Assembly (NCBI RefSeq): GCF_047663525.1
Contig: NC_092600.1
Location: 8,715,501 to 8,779,500 of the forward strand
Reading direction: 5' to 3'
DNA length: 64,000 nt
DNA from: Anas platyrhynchos
Taxonomy: Eukaryota > Chordata > Aves > Anseriformes > Anatidae
The notes under the pieces are model-generated. The model worked only from the letters and a program-made list of their open reading frames with translations. It made no database searches and was not told the DNA's origin. Position 1 is the first letter of the stretch. Every line of letters begins with the position of its first letter. This document shows positions 47,309 through 60,412 of this stretch, piece by piece. The position numbers were made by a program, and so were the translations under genes.

Positions 47309-48351
47309 AAAACGTGTTGGCAGATTTCAAGGAATGTTTTTCCCTCGAGTCCCAAAGACAGAATGTGAGGAATTTGGCTTTTCTTTCAAAACTTAAGCAA
47401 CCTTGATGCTCCTAGGCCTGCTGTTGTAGAAAAATGCTTATCCCACGGTAGTCCTAGGTCTGGTTACATCCCTGCCCAACTGGATGGGCAGCTGTCCTTC
47501 TCTTTGAGACCTAGAGAAACACGCACATCATTTGAAATCACTGACATCCCAGGGAGATGCTGAAGCTAAAATAACACCAGGCACTCACAGCCAGCCCACC
47601 TTGCATGGACTGCAGCACCAGTCCTGCCCTGAGCCATCACTGCCTGCCCCCGTGCTCTGCACGCACCAGTACGTGGGCTCAGCCCTGGGGCTGCTCAGAC
47701 TAACAGCATCTCTTAGGGAAACAGAGCCAGAAGAGGTTCCCCAGCCCACCTTCCTCACCTCCAGCACTATCAAGACTTCAGCTCAACCAGCAGCCCTGCA
47801 GCCTCCCACCTGCATCCCGCTGCAGGTTATTACCTGCAAGGCCACCAGGTGCTCCCCTCCTCCTCTGCCATCTCCATCCCTAGTACATGCCTAAAAACAC
47901 AGCAGAAAATGCCATGGCCCATGCTGAAGGGATTATTTTCTCTCTGCTCCTGTCCCAGCCATTACCCACGGGGAGATGGGGTCCCTCGGCCCCACACCAC
48001 ACAAAGTCCAGGTTCTGCCGTCACTGCCCAGGGCTGTAGGAGGGACAGGGTTTATTTCATTTCCCATCAGGTGTTTGGGTTGTTTGTGATGGGGAGGATT
48101 TTTTTTTTTTCTCCCCATAAGAGGTTTCAATGAAGGCCTGTCTCAAAAAGCCATCACTACCACAAGAATTCAGCCTGCTCTTTGCTTTGATCTCTAAGAA
48201 GGAAACAAGATCTGCTAACACAATCATGTTTACTTGCTTTTAGGTCCACAGAAGCGGAGGACATATGCCTGCACACAATGCCAGCACTACACAAGAGCCA
48301 TTTCCAAGTCATCTGCTCGGGTGTTTTTTCCCCAAAGTATGCGTGGCTTGA

Positions 48352-48368
48352 TTTTTTTTTTTTTTTTT
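48352..48368. repeat. T17 homopolymer
   Basis: Uninterrupted run of 17 T. Confidence 0.95.
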
Positions 48369-48960
48369 GTGGGGGTTTGAAGCAAAGAGGCTTTCAAAAT
48401 ATGCCCATGCATCCCCACGGAGAGAGGTTGCACAGTGGGTTGTTCAGCTGCGTTATAGGAACCGTACTCCAAAGTGTAGGAGAAGAGCCAGAATTAGGCT
48501 CCTCAACCCAAGGAACAGCAGAACCCCACAGTTTTGCTGCCTCGATCTCTGCGAAGGCTTCACAACCCACCTCACTACAGCACAGCCAACAGCGTTTTCC
48601 ACAGTGCTGCAGGAGCCTGCTTACACACAGGAAAAAAAGGCATCTTTAAGCAGAGGATCTGGACAAGAAATGCAGCACACGAATCTCAGAGGCAAGGGCT
48701 GGAGGGCAGCTGGTGGCACATTTTGGGGGATGTGACCTCAGACCTGGGGCAGGGGGATCCCAGGGCTCCTGTGCCCAGGCCCCACAGCTGCGGGTGGATG
48801 GGGAATAGGTGGTGGGTGGTGGTGGGCCCCAAACACCCCCCTCTGCAGGCATCCTCCGTGCCTTCAGGGCCAGCATCCTCAGCACAAAGAAAGCAGCTTA
48901 AAAATCTTGTGTGTCACAAGGCAGCTTAAAGTCTCGATGTGCAAGTCCCTACTCAAGGTT

Positions 48961-48975
48961 AAAAAAAAAAAAAAA
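48961..48975. repeat. A15 homopolymer
   Basis: Uninterrupted run of 15 A. Confidence 0.95.
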
Positions 48976-49320
48976 GGCATAAAAATCTACAACAACAAAG
49001 CAAGCTACAACAAAGCTTTCTCTTTAAGGTGAACTCCTTCTTCAAACCCTTTTATCACAGTTTCTTTCAGCCAAGGAGGGGGGTAGATTGCATGACTTTA
49101 AGGACACAACTTGACGGTTTTCTCGCAGCCAGGAAAGGTCCCAGCAGCAAGGGTGAATTGCTCTTCAAAGCTGCATTTCCATTCTACCTCTAGCCTGTCA
49201 ACTTCCCCAACTATGCTTATTCCCAGCACCCCAGCACCAAGATGAACATCTCACCTGCACCTCAACTCAGTCCAGGCAGAAGCAGATGGCTGGCCTGAGA
49301 AATTCCCCCCTGACCCACTA

Positions 49321-49361
49321 GGAAAAAATAAATAAAAATAAAATAAATAAAATAAATAAAT
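49321..49361. repeat. (AAAT)n-type microsatellite
   Basis: AAATA/AAAAT/AAAT units over about 40 bp. Confidence 0.9.
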
Positions 49362-52300
49362 GCAGCTGGGATTCTCAACTGTCTCCCCAAGTAGCATTAA
49401 TCCACCTCACCTTCCTCAGCTCCACCAGGAAATAGCTGCAAGGAAGAGGCGGAGGAGGAAGGAGAACCACTTAGGAAGCATCAGCTGCAGTCTAATTAGA
49501 GCTATTAGCAAGCTTTTAGTGGTGTATATTAGCCCTTCCTAACATTGCTGAATGAAGCAATCCTGACATCAGCCTTCTGGCTTGAAAAGCTGTGCTCCAG
49601 CTCAAGGAAGGGAAGCGTCTGGAAAGGTCAGGTTGGTTATAATCACAGCTGCAGCCCTGCTAGCCGTCTCTGAGCTTGTTTTGAGTTTATGGAAACCAGT
49701 CCCAGATAGGGGGACACGCTCTGCGTGGGACTGGAAGCAGATCAAGCAGTCAGAGCAGGACCTGAGAGTCCCTCCCTATGGACTGTGCCCCTCTGAGCCG
49801 CAGCTTCAGCATCTTTTACTCATTGTGAGTTGATGGCTTCACATTGCCTTCAATTTTCTGAGAGCCTGAAGCTGCAGGGAAGGGGGAGTTTTGCTCCCAG
49901 CTGCACGGCAGGAAACCATGCCACCATCCTGGGGGGGGTCATTCGGGCACTACCACCCCATCTGCATTTCTCCCTGCACCCCGGGCCCTTGGGGCTCACC
50001 AGGGAACCCTCTATGCACATACAGCAGGCGATCACCACCCACCTGCCCCGATGATCAGGGTGACAGGCACTCAGGGGACAAGGCACCAAGGCCCCCAGGC
50101 TGGCTCAGGACATGAGGCTGGCAGGATGAAAATAAGATTTACATCTCCTGATGCATAAAGTGTTTATCATTCACTGCTGCTGGATGTCTTCAGCCTGTGA
50201 AGAGTTTGCCTAACACAACATATTTCTTAAATAACGTGTCATGCCTTTCAAAGGACGTGCAGCCAAAAGCTGCAGCCAAAAAAACTCAAACAGGGCTAAT
50301 CTTTCTGGAACCACTTAGAGTACCATATTTCAAGGGTATTTATCATACAGAAGAGACATTTGAAAATATACAAGTGTATGTACTAAACCACGGCTTCTGC
50401 TGACATCAAACACCCACTACCTGGGAAGGAGCAGGGAGAAGAAACCTTTGTGATTTAACAAACTCTTAGAAATTACTCAAAGCGGAGCAAATTTGCGTGG
50501 AAGGAGCCTAGCTATGAGCTTGTAATGGTGAGTGCAGCAGGGCCAAAACCACACAATCAGCCACGATAAATCAAAGCAGTTGGCAAATTCAGAGCACCAC
50601 CAGCCAAAGAAAACACGGAATTACTCTTTGTCAGGTACAAGCGCAGCTAGGTGAGATCTTTCATATCTCTGTGCCAGACAAGCTGCCCTGCTTTTGTGGT
50701 CTAGCTGCCACAGTTCACAATCTGTACAGCAATTTCCTTTTCAGATAAGCAGAAGCAGATCTCTGCCATCTCAGTGGATGGGGATGCCTGAGGTGCCACA
50801 GATGGAAGAAGCCCAACAGATAGCTTTGACTTTAACTTACCCATCCGAGAGCCCGCTCGGTACCTGAATAGCCGAGCAGTGCTCTGAACCTGACTCACCC
50901 TAGGCGTGTTTAACACCCAGCTGCTGCAGGCAGGGTGTTGGAAAGGCAGAGACAGATCTTTCAGAGTTTGTGGTTACAAAGAAACACAGCCTGTCTGCTC
51001 CTGCAATTGCTCTGTCGAGCAGCGATGGAGGATGCTACCTCTGAGACGCAGCTGATGTGACCACTGGCTCTGTGGTTTGTTGGCTGAGTCGCACATTAGC
51101 CACCCAAAAATAACAAAACCTGCAATGGTATCAGCACAATTTCCTCTCTTGACAAGCAAAGTCTCTATACCCTGAAGGTGTTACTGCAACCACAAACACC
51201 TACAAACATCAGCATCAGCAGCTCTTTTGGAAGACACAAGGCCATGAAAAGAAACTTTAATTTCATAATGTTTAAATCTCAGGCTCCTGACTCCAAAAAA
51301 CACTCAGCAGAGACAGCCCACATCCAAGCTTTGCTCTCACCATCTGCATTTCTTTACACATCCCCCAGCCTCCCAGGTGCCATTAGATGTCTGGCCACGG
51401 TGCTGGAAGGTGGATCCAAGTGGCAGAAGCAGCCCCAGCCCATGCCCAGGGGAGGGAGAAGCTGCTGCTGTGCTCCCAACCCACGGCACTTCTGCTGATG
51501 CATCTTAGGCACCTTGTCAGGGAGATACTGTGTTCTCCTCCCCAGAGGTTCTGGGCAGGGTGAGCCACCAGGAAGGAAAGCGAGTTGTCCGTGAGGAAAT
51601 CCTGGCCCTCTTCGTCCCATCCAGCTCCAGCCCCAGCAGAGGGGCCCAGCCCTGCAGGGAAACACACCTTGGGCTCAGGGGTCCCTGCAGGTGTCGGCGT
51701 GAAAAGTGAATGAGGAAAGCATTCAGCACAGAAAAGTAACAGTCCCTTTGGGATCTTCCCAGTTTATAAGCAATTACAGCGAGCAGCTAAATAGAAGCAT
51801 TTGGCATCCTCTGGAGTAAAGCCCCATAGCTCCCAGAAGCAGTAAGTGATGTAAAGCCGTGCTGGCATGGGAGGCTGCACATGATCTTGTGGTGTGCATG
51901 TGTCAGGACATCTGCTTCTGCGACCTCGTGCAGCTAAAGCTACCTCTGCATTCACCTGCGGCTGCCGAGGAGGGTGTAATGAGGAGAAACTTGCACCTCA
52001 CGCAGGGAATTCCGCTGCTTCGTGCCAATTACAGCCAATTCAGGATTTCAGCAACTATTATTTATCACTGGGGCTCCCTGCTAACTGTTACCACGTCAGT
52101 GAGGAGCTAGTCGAAATGAGTTTCCAAATTAGCACCTCTACATTCGTTCCTTTCATGTTTGCTTCCCTTTATGAGGAATGTCAGCAAATCACAGGATCCC
52201 ACTCAGGGTAAATTACCTGGGGATTTTCCGCATGAGCGTTCCGCTGAGCTGCATAGGCGGCATGGCAGCGAGCTCGTCATGCTGTTCACAGTGCCTAAGG

Positions 52301-53558
52301 CACCATGGGGAAGGAGCACAGACACTTCCAAAGCATGATCAAGTTGGAAAAATGCTTAAAACATCTTGTGAGAATGGGTGAGACTTCCTTGTGCAGCTCA
52401 GAGCATACCCAGGCCAAGTAGCGAGCTGCCAGCCCCAGCACAATGATCCCTCCCCAGTTTATCATTACTGAGTGAGAGAGGACATCAGGGGCTTCTCGCT
52501 TTCTGCCTGAGTTTATTCTCTGAGATGAGATCTTTTCTCTCTGGTGGAAAGCAGACTGGGGTGAATTTTCCTTAGAACCAGAGAAATAACAGGTCTTGAC
52601 TCCATGGATTTCTGGCAACGGTTAAGCCTTGGAAAAACAGTTGTGTTGGCAGAAAAGTGAAAGACTCCCATATGCTGGAGACCATGGATGTTTCTCCAAA
52701 TCCCAAGCAGATGGAGAACATCTCCTACACCGCGGTGCTACTCAGCAATGGCTGCTCCAGCATCCCTGCACTGAGTCAGAGCAGCAAGGGCCTGGGGGTC
52801 AGGCAGCAGACTTGAAGACATTGTAGGATGTCAGTCCTCCCTGCAGAGCTGGGGGAACAGAAGGGCTGGAGGGGACATGCTGAGGACCGAGGGCTCCATC
52901 GCATTAGGGTGGCACCAGTCACATCTTTGTCATGCAGAAGTGTGGTGGTATTTTAAAGCTGGGCTATGAAGGATGAGGGCTGCCTGGGGAGCTGAGACAC
53001 AACACAGAGACGCAAGGCAGAAGCACCAGAAGTAGACATTTGCTCCAGATGACACAGGCTGAAATGAAATTCTCTGTGGTAATGGCTTTCCTGATGGCCA
53101 AAACGGAGCCGGCGGTGGGGACAGCAGTGGGATGGCACTGGCTGTAGGATGGTGCTGCTGGAGAGGCTCTGCAACCTGGTCCTTCCCAGGCACTGGGGCC
53201 AGGAGACACCACCCCAGAGAGCCCTCTCCAGCCTGGTCTCTATTTCTTCAGGGGTGAAGGCCCCAAAACCCCATAGCACATCACTATCCAAACCCAGCTG
53301 CCAGAGTGCAAAGGACAAGCGTCCCCTGACGCAGCCACAGCCAGACCTCTTTGCTCTCACTGCAGAAGGGGACACTGCAGCACTGCTGCTCCCTGCTTCA
53401 CATCTACCCAGCGAGGGTCCTTAGAGAAAACCCTGGTGCTCTGGGCATTAACAGGAAACTGTCCTCTGGCCTCAAGCGATACACTAATGAACTCTGTAGA
53501 ACACAGCTCCAAATCCCAGGGTTGGCCTGTCCAAAACTCTGCTCAGGGAGTTTGGGGC

Positions 53559-53599
53559 TTTTTTTAATTATCATTTTATTTTATTATTTATTTATTTTA
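53559..53599. repeat. (ATTT)n-type microsatellite
   Basis: T7 followed by TTTA/TTAT units. Confidence 0.9.
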
Positions 53600-55552
53600 G
53601 CACGTGGCCAAAGAAAACAACGCTGTGCAGCTGCCTTCAGCCTCGCGTTACCATTCCTTCCCTAATTGATCTTCTAGAAGCTACATGCCCTGAATCTTGC
53701 ACAACTCCCATGCTCTCTCTCTACCTTAAAAGATGGCCAAGGCTATTTTCATGCTAGATTAGAAACCAGGCAGCATGAGGAAGGACTGGCAATGTTTCTG
53801 TCTGCTTCCCCCTTTGACATGACAGCAAGATAAAGCTCGCGGAGGGACCAGAGCAGAATGGCTGCCAAGCATCACTCCATACATGGTGCCTCCCCAGGAG
53901 AAGAAAATGAGATAAAAACGAGATAAAAACAGGCCACTGGGACCATCTCTCATCCTGATCCTTGGGAGCAAGGAACTTCCTTCCCTGTGGTCTTGCTTCT
54001 GCTCCCACGCCACTGCTCGACCCCCAGCCCCTGCCCGTCGCCGTGCTGCGGGCTCTGCCCCAAAGGTCTGCAGCCCCGAGTACACAAACAGATTGACAGC
54101 AGGTTGGGGACTTGCACACAGAGGTGGCCTGGAGCTTCCTGTAGTGGTTTCACACCTTTGATCTCTGGAACATGTATTTCAAGCCCAGGAAAGGCTTTTG
54201 TGCTGGCCAAGAAAATAACTACATAAAAGGATGGAGAGGGCTGATAAAGGAGGGGGTAAAAGGACTGTGCTGTAAAGGAAAAAGGCAGCCTACCCTATGG
54301 ATTGAAACACCCAAGACATGAAGTGAGAACTGGCAAAGGTCAGGCTGAATTGGGTCTTGCAGAGAACGCCAAGAAAAATAGCAAGAGAAGTTTTAGCCGT
54401 ATACATCAGAGGAAGGAAATAAAGAAGAAATGGAGCTGCTGCACAGACAGGATGGGGCATAGATTAAAGGTGGTCTGAGCATGATTCAAAACTAATGCCT
54501 GCTCTTCCTAACATCCTGTGGGTGTGCAGAGGGCGCAAGGATAAGAGGAGTGAGGAGATGGGGGTGGAAATGTCAGGTTCTCTGGGACCCGGAGTCGGAG
54601 GGCGGTGAGTGCAGGCCGGAGGCCGCGGCCTGCGGCAGGTTCTCATGAACAATGCCTTCAGCCTACATGTGAGTGCTGACTCTCCTTCCCTAACTGCAGC
54701 ACTCGACTTGCCATCTGATTTCTAGACATTTCCAGGAAAATCTTCATCTCTGCTGAGCAGAACGTCAAGCCTGCTATGTGCCTAATCAGCTGTGCTAATC
54801 AAATGCTGCCACGTGGACTCAGCGCACGCAGCCCCCCTCGCTGACATCAGAACCCCCCTGCACACCCGAGCAGCAGCGTGGTTTTGCTGATTTGCAACCA
54901 TTTACCCTTGGAATTTGCCCCCCTGCTGCCAAGAGGCCTGCACCCCACAGCAGCAGTGGCCCTGCTGCCCCCCCTGTGCCCCTCTAGCTTCAGGGCCAGC
55001 CAGGAAGGACCCAGCGCTGGCAGGGCTCAGCCTGCAGAAGGGGCCGCAGGGGAGTGCTGGAACCAGCGCAGCTCTAATTCAATTTCTACCCATTTTCCCT
55101 TTTGCCTTCACTTCATTACAGATTATTATTTTTTAAACTGAAGCAAACAGAGTCGATTCTGTTTCCAATTGAATTGCCCGGGGGCTGGCTCCTCTCCTCC
55201 AGCCAGCTCATACGATCTCTGCAGCAAGCTCCTTCCTGAGAGACCTGCAGCCAGAGGGCACGGTGCCTCATTTTGGGAGAGTTCCTCGTCCTGTAAGGAC
55301 AGCAGCACCTCATTTCCAGTCAGTGGCTATTCCTTACAGCATTTAGACTATACAAGAAATGACTTCTATTCACGGACCTAAAGTAATCCCCAGCCTGAAC
55401 TGGGACAAAAAGTTGGGATATTTTGCAGGTGAGGCATTCAGAGCAATGACAAGAAAGGTTCTCACTTCCATTTCCAGCTTAATCTACAGACCAACCTACT
55501 TGCTATGCTGCACGAATGATAAGCACAAATTTCTAAATAAGTTGTTTCAAAG

Positions 55553-55581
55553 AAAAAAAAAAAAAAAAAAGAAAAAAAAAA
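55553..55581. repeat. A18-G-A10 tract
   Basis: Two A runs separated by one G. Confidence 0.95.
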
Positions 55582-58500
55582 GAACCATTCTCCTTTGAAA
55601 AGTGTCAATGTGAGACTTCACAAAGATTTCTAAATATAGCTACTTCAAAAGAACGAGTGCAATAAGGAGCCCGGTCAAAACCTATCCTTCGCTGCACAGG
55701 CTGTCGGATTTTGGAGAACACATGGTGTCTGCTGGGAAGATGCTGAGCTGGAAACAGGTCCTTGTGTGACCCCAGCCCCACCAGCTGCCACCAGTCCCAT
55801 GCAGGGGCTGCACTAGTCCCAGAGCCACCAGCCTGCCCCAACCATCACATCCCTCTTCCACCTTCTTCCCCATCACCTCACACTTTGGGGCTGCTGTGGG
55901 GCAAGCATAGCTCAGTGCCGTGCAAGGGAAAGGAAAGGTCTCAGCCCAGAAATCCAGGACAGTCCTGCCTTTTCTGAGCAAGTCCAGATGAATTTCAATG
56001 AAAGATTTTTCAAACCTATTCTAATGATTTGAAATATTTCTGAGCACTCTTTGCACGCTCCAGCCAGGTTTCAGGGGGAGCATGCTCTTCTGAGAGCACT
56101 GTTTCCTATTTTTGTCAGCACACTGAACATAGCCTCTAAATTAAAATCTTCTATTTCCAGTCTATTTCGATCAACTCCACTTCCTTCAGTTTAAAAGATA
56201 CAATAAGAATAGACGAGCTCTTGCAAATTAAAAGCCTCTCTTGCTTAACAAATTGTCTCTCCGCAATAATTAATTGTCTGGAGAGAGATTCCAGCCCTAG
56301 GTTTTTGGCCTCATTCCAGGCTGTGTAAAGGAAAAAAAAAAAGTACATAATTTGGGAACGTGCTGCCTCTTGGCCCTGGCGATGCCCACCCTGTGCATGG
56401 TGGGGTCTGACCCCTCCACCAGCGCCTGGCACAGCGGTGTCCCCGCCGGTGTGGCTGTCATCAGCTGAGCATGCCAGGCACACCTCAGCACTCATTTCTG
56501 CTCCACCCCAAGGCAATCCCTGGCAGGCAGATCGCTCACCCCGAGCCATTTCAGCCGCTCCCACGGTGGTGGCTGTCAGCAACCAGTGGTGTGCACAGGC
56601 TGGGTACACCCAGAGCGATACGCAGGCGATGCCAGGTGTTGCGGCTCCAGGCGGGCTTTGGGACTTCGTCCAACTTAAACTTCCTTGAGAAATTCCTTCC
56701 AGCACGTGATGGTCCTTATGATGAGTAAGCTTAAATTAATTTTTGGTTTTGCAACCTAAGCTCTTGGCTGCTTTTCCTCCCGGAGGTAGGCAGACCTGGA
56801 AATAGAGGTAGGTTGTGGTGTCTGGTCCTGCAAAACTCTGTCGGACTTTTCTCAGGGGACACGTCCTCCAGGCCCTGCACACCCTGTGTTCCCCTCACCC
56901 ACAGAGCACTTCAGCCACGGAAGTCTCCATCAAGAGGAAGTCCTCCTGCACCCAGGAGATGAGGAGGAGGCCCCTATCAGCCAAGATCAACCCTCAGGAA
57001 GCCCTACCTGCATCAGAAGACATTCATACGTGGGTCAGGGCAGAAAAATCCCCTGCTTCTTTACCCTCTCCCACACGCAGCAGCAGCTCCATCGCCAGCC
57101 ACGGAGCAGCATAAGCAGGCTGCCACAGCCCCCGTTGTCACCCAGTCCCCTGCAGCAGGGTGTGAATTGAGGACCCTCCTTGGCCTGTGGAGATGCTGGA
57201 TAATGTGAGCCCTCAGCCACCTGCAGGATGCTTAATACTAGTGGGAAGCCAGCTAGCACTCTCCAGTCCTCGTTAGAGCTTGGAGGGTTTTGTATAAAAC
57301 AAATAGACCAGCAAACTGGAAATAAACCTCTAACATCCCCTCTCTGCACTAAGAAGCTATAGAAATATGGCACAGACAGTGTCTGTAGTCTGACACCATC
57401 TCGCAGCAGATGGGATCCTGCTAAGTCTGATTGGGATCACCAGTGCCGCACCCAGGAGGGTGGGAAAGGTTTGAGCACCCTTCTCTTCTCCAGTCCCGGT
57501 ATGACAAAGGTGCCTGGGGACAGAGATGTTCCTGGAACAGCCAGAATTAGTGGCAACCCGTGTATATAGCTTCAAGTAGGTTATTCCCAGCAGGATGTTG
57601 CTCTAGAGCTGGGTCACCGAGGGGCAGGGCTGTGTCTCCAGCACGGGTCCCTCCCACGCTGGCCAGGCCCTGGTGCCCCCCTCCCTGCCGCTGTTGTGCG
57701 CCTCCTCCCCTCGCAGCGACCATTCCCATAAGTGTGCTTCAGCTTCCGCAGCCCCCAGCAGGAAAATCTATTGTAGTTAACCTTTTTGTCCACGGCAGGA
57801 TTTTACGGGAATATATTTTGGGGAAAAAACAAGCTAAGTGATTAACAAAACCCCAGCACATCTGGGAAATCCCTGACTTTTAGCTTCACTGCATGTTCTG
57901 AAGATCTGAATGGACTACTGCCCTCTCCCATCCACCCACGGAGAGCAGCTCCATGCGTCCGGGTCAGGATCTTTCTACAGATTTTGGTTAGGACACAGCT
58001 CAGCACAAGTCCCACCTCCCCAGCGCAGCCTCTCCCAGCAGTATCTGGACCCCACTGGGACTCCCCCGGCCCCTATCGAGCTGACCTGCTGTGGGGGTCT
58101 CCCACATCTGCCACCTCCCTCCGGGCACAACTCCTCCACAAAGGTTTTCTAGGAGCTCCCATTTGCCAAATCTTGCATCCCTGTTCCAGAAGTCCCAGAC
58201 TTTCCCTGGCTTTTCTTGCATTTTCCCAGCATCCCAGCTCCCAGCATTGCCGTCACGTTTAATAAACTGCTGTTTAAACATGCGCAGGATGCCAGAAAAC
58301 CTTTTAATTTCCTGACCCATTACTCACACCACAGCTCTGCACAGCCCATTTGGGGCTCTCAGTCCCAGTCCATGAGTTTCTCCGATGTCTGCATGCTCTT
58401 GGCAAGCCCCGGTGTCACCAGCGGCACGGCAGTGATGGCTCAGATGTCCCTGCCAGCACCCTGCTGCAGCCCATGGGGCTGACGGAGCTGCAGGAGGCTT

Positions 58501-59631
58501 TGGATTCTCCCAGCTCCCCAAGGAAAGACAGAGCACACCCAGCTCCCAGCTCGTGTGGCTTTCCTGCTCCCCAGGCAGCAGGGACTTTGTGCTGGGAGGG
58601 ATCAGGGTGAGGGAGTTGGGGGGCCCTGACCCAATAGCCCTTTATTCCCACAAAGCACTTCACAGCCTGAGACTTCCAGACCAAAGAAAAAAAACCCTCC
58701 TAGAGCACAGCCAAAGGATAGAAGTCAATACCCTAGCGACTTTGGCTGAGGAACATTCCTCAGCGGATTTTAATCTTGTTTTGCCAGAGGGTTCCCTCCG
58801 CACCACGCAGCAGATGCTCTGCGTCCCTGCTGAACCCCAGCACTGCCACTCAGCAGGAAAACTCTGGAGCTCCAGCAGACCCCCGGCTTATTAAAGATAG
58901 ATCCATGCTTGGGACTGCAGAGGTAAACACATCAAAGGTGTTTTGCTGTGTGTGCCAGGGCAGCTGGTGTCCCTCTTTGGCTGGGGTTGAGGCAGGGACA
59001 TTTTTGGCACTGGGGCATCACAGCCTGGCTGGTGGAGGAGCCAGATCCAATTCTGCCTAATCTGGGGATCCCAGGGCCTCATCCTGCCCTCAGTGAGACA
59101 CGTCAGTCCCTGGCTATTTGCTGGGGGCACAGAAGTGACCGGCATTGCTCACCCCAGCCACATGGAGCCATCTGGATGGCCAGGCTTGGCCAGAGCTCTG
59201 CTGCCAGCCCAGCCCTAGGGCAAGAGCTAAAAGGGGAAGTAGCTCCTTGCACAGCTGTGCCAGCAGTTAATATTTGCACAAGGCTTTAAAACCCATAAAA
59301 GAAAGATATGAGAAGCAGGAAAGGCTGCCACTGCCTGTTTGTCACTTGGCACGCCCCCCCTCAGCCCTCCCAGTGGCACATGCAGGGGACAGTTTACACC
59401 AGTTTGGTGCAGCCCTGAGGGCAGCACCCAGCCAGGAGCATCCCTGCTGCTGGCCACGCTCTTGGAGCCTCTGTCAGGCACTAGCAGGGCAGCATGGGCT
59501 CCTCCTGCTGCTTCAAGTCTGCAGATTTCTGCCCCTTTTTCCTTTTCGTTTCCCCATGCAACCAGACAGCCTTGACACTTCTGACACCCCTCAGCCAGAG
59601 AGCCCTGCAGCCTCTGAAGCACCTCAGACAC

Positions 59632-59648
59632 CCAAGCTTCAAGCTTGG
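59632..59648. repeat. Short palindrome with HindIII-type motifs
   Basis: CCAAGCTT, a single C, then AAGCTTGG: an 8-bp perfect inverted repeat. Confidence 0.8.
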
Positions 59649-59749
59649 ATGCGTTTGGGGGCTCACACCAAACACAAAAACAGCTCTACGCTAAGACCCA
59701 CAGCATCAGACCTCCAGCAGCAAGCAAGCTCCTGTCTGCAATGGGGAGC

Positions 59750-60260
59750 AGCTCAAAGGGCTTCTCGAGGGACACCAGCAGGCACCCAGCCCCTCGCTGC
59801 GCCTGGCACGGCTCAGGGGAGCCCCGCACGCCGCGTGCCCCCTGCACGACTCCTTTCAGCATTTCAAATTTTGCCGGATGATAACCTCGACGTCTGAGTT
59901 CAAGGCTGTGATCCCACCCCCTTGTGATCTGACTCATGTTGCAGTCAGCGCGCTGCCTGGATATTGGTAGGCGAGGAGGAGGAGGGAGGGCAGTAGGCAG
60001 CCCCAGCTCGCACACACGCTGCTCCCCACACAAACCGAGCCACACACACCAGGGGAAACTTGGGGCTCCCACCTGCTCCAGGGGCTGCGAGAAACCGGCA
60101 CCATTCCCAGGTAAAGCTTTGCCTGCTTCTTTTTCCTCTTGGTTGTTAGCTGGTGAATGGCTTTCTAGGTGAGAACTCCGAGGGGTCGGTGGGTCGGGGT
60201 GTGCCGGGCACCCCCTGCTCGGCTCAGAGCGTGAGGGCGGTGCCGCTCCTCACCTTCGTG
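59750..60260 (+). promoter_or_regulatory. CpG-rich segment, possible promoter and first exon
   Basis: About 30 CpGs occur in 510 bp. A CCAAT box in inverted form (ATTGG, 59963-59967) is followed by an A/G- and C-rich leader and a good splice donor CCCAG|GTAAAG at 60110/60111. A noncoding first exon at roughly 59985-60110 would fit, but no downstream exon can be assigned here. Confidence 0.3.
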
Positions 60261-60339
60261 CTGTCCCCTCACACTGCCCCGAGCAGAGGGCAGTTTGGGG
60301 ACTTCTGCTGGTGGGGACCAACAAAACAAAAACTGTCGG

Positions 60340-60385
60340 GTCTTGATAGTTTTTGTTCTTGATAGTTCTTTAGTTCTTGAGAGTT
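60340..60385 (+). repeat. Imperfect short tandem repeat (TCTTGATAGTT-like)
   Basis: The motif TCTTGATAGTT recurs with variations about every 16 bp (TCTTGATAGTT, TCTTGATAGTT, TCTTGAGAGTT), next to a hairpin. Confidence 0.7.
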
Positions 60386-60412
60386 CAAGACCTCTTGAAG
60401 AGAGAGGTCTTG
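60386..60412. repeat. 10-bp perfect inverted repeat, 7-nt loop
   Basis: CAAGACCTCT, loop TGAAGAG, AGAGGTCTTG. It directly follows three imperfect copies of a TTCTTGATAGTT-like motif (about 60340-60385). Confidence 0.85.

Larger units (their letters stand above)
34661..59749. other. Long noncoding stretch
   Basis: About 25 kb without a supportable gene. It shows homopolymers, a few short tandem duplications (36.72, 46.03 and 47.28 kb) and microsatellites (49.32 and 53.56 kb). Some A+T-rich islands (for example 41.4-41.6 and 42.1-42.3 kb) could be conserved noncoding DNA, but this cannot be judged from one sequence. Confidence 0.45.
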
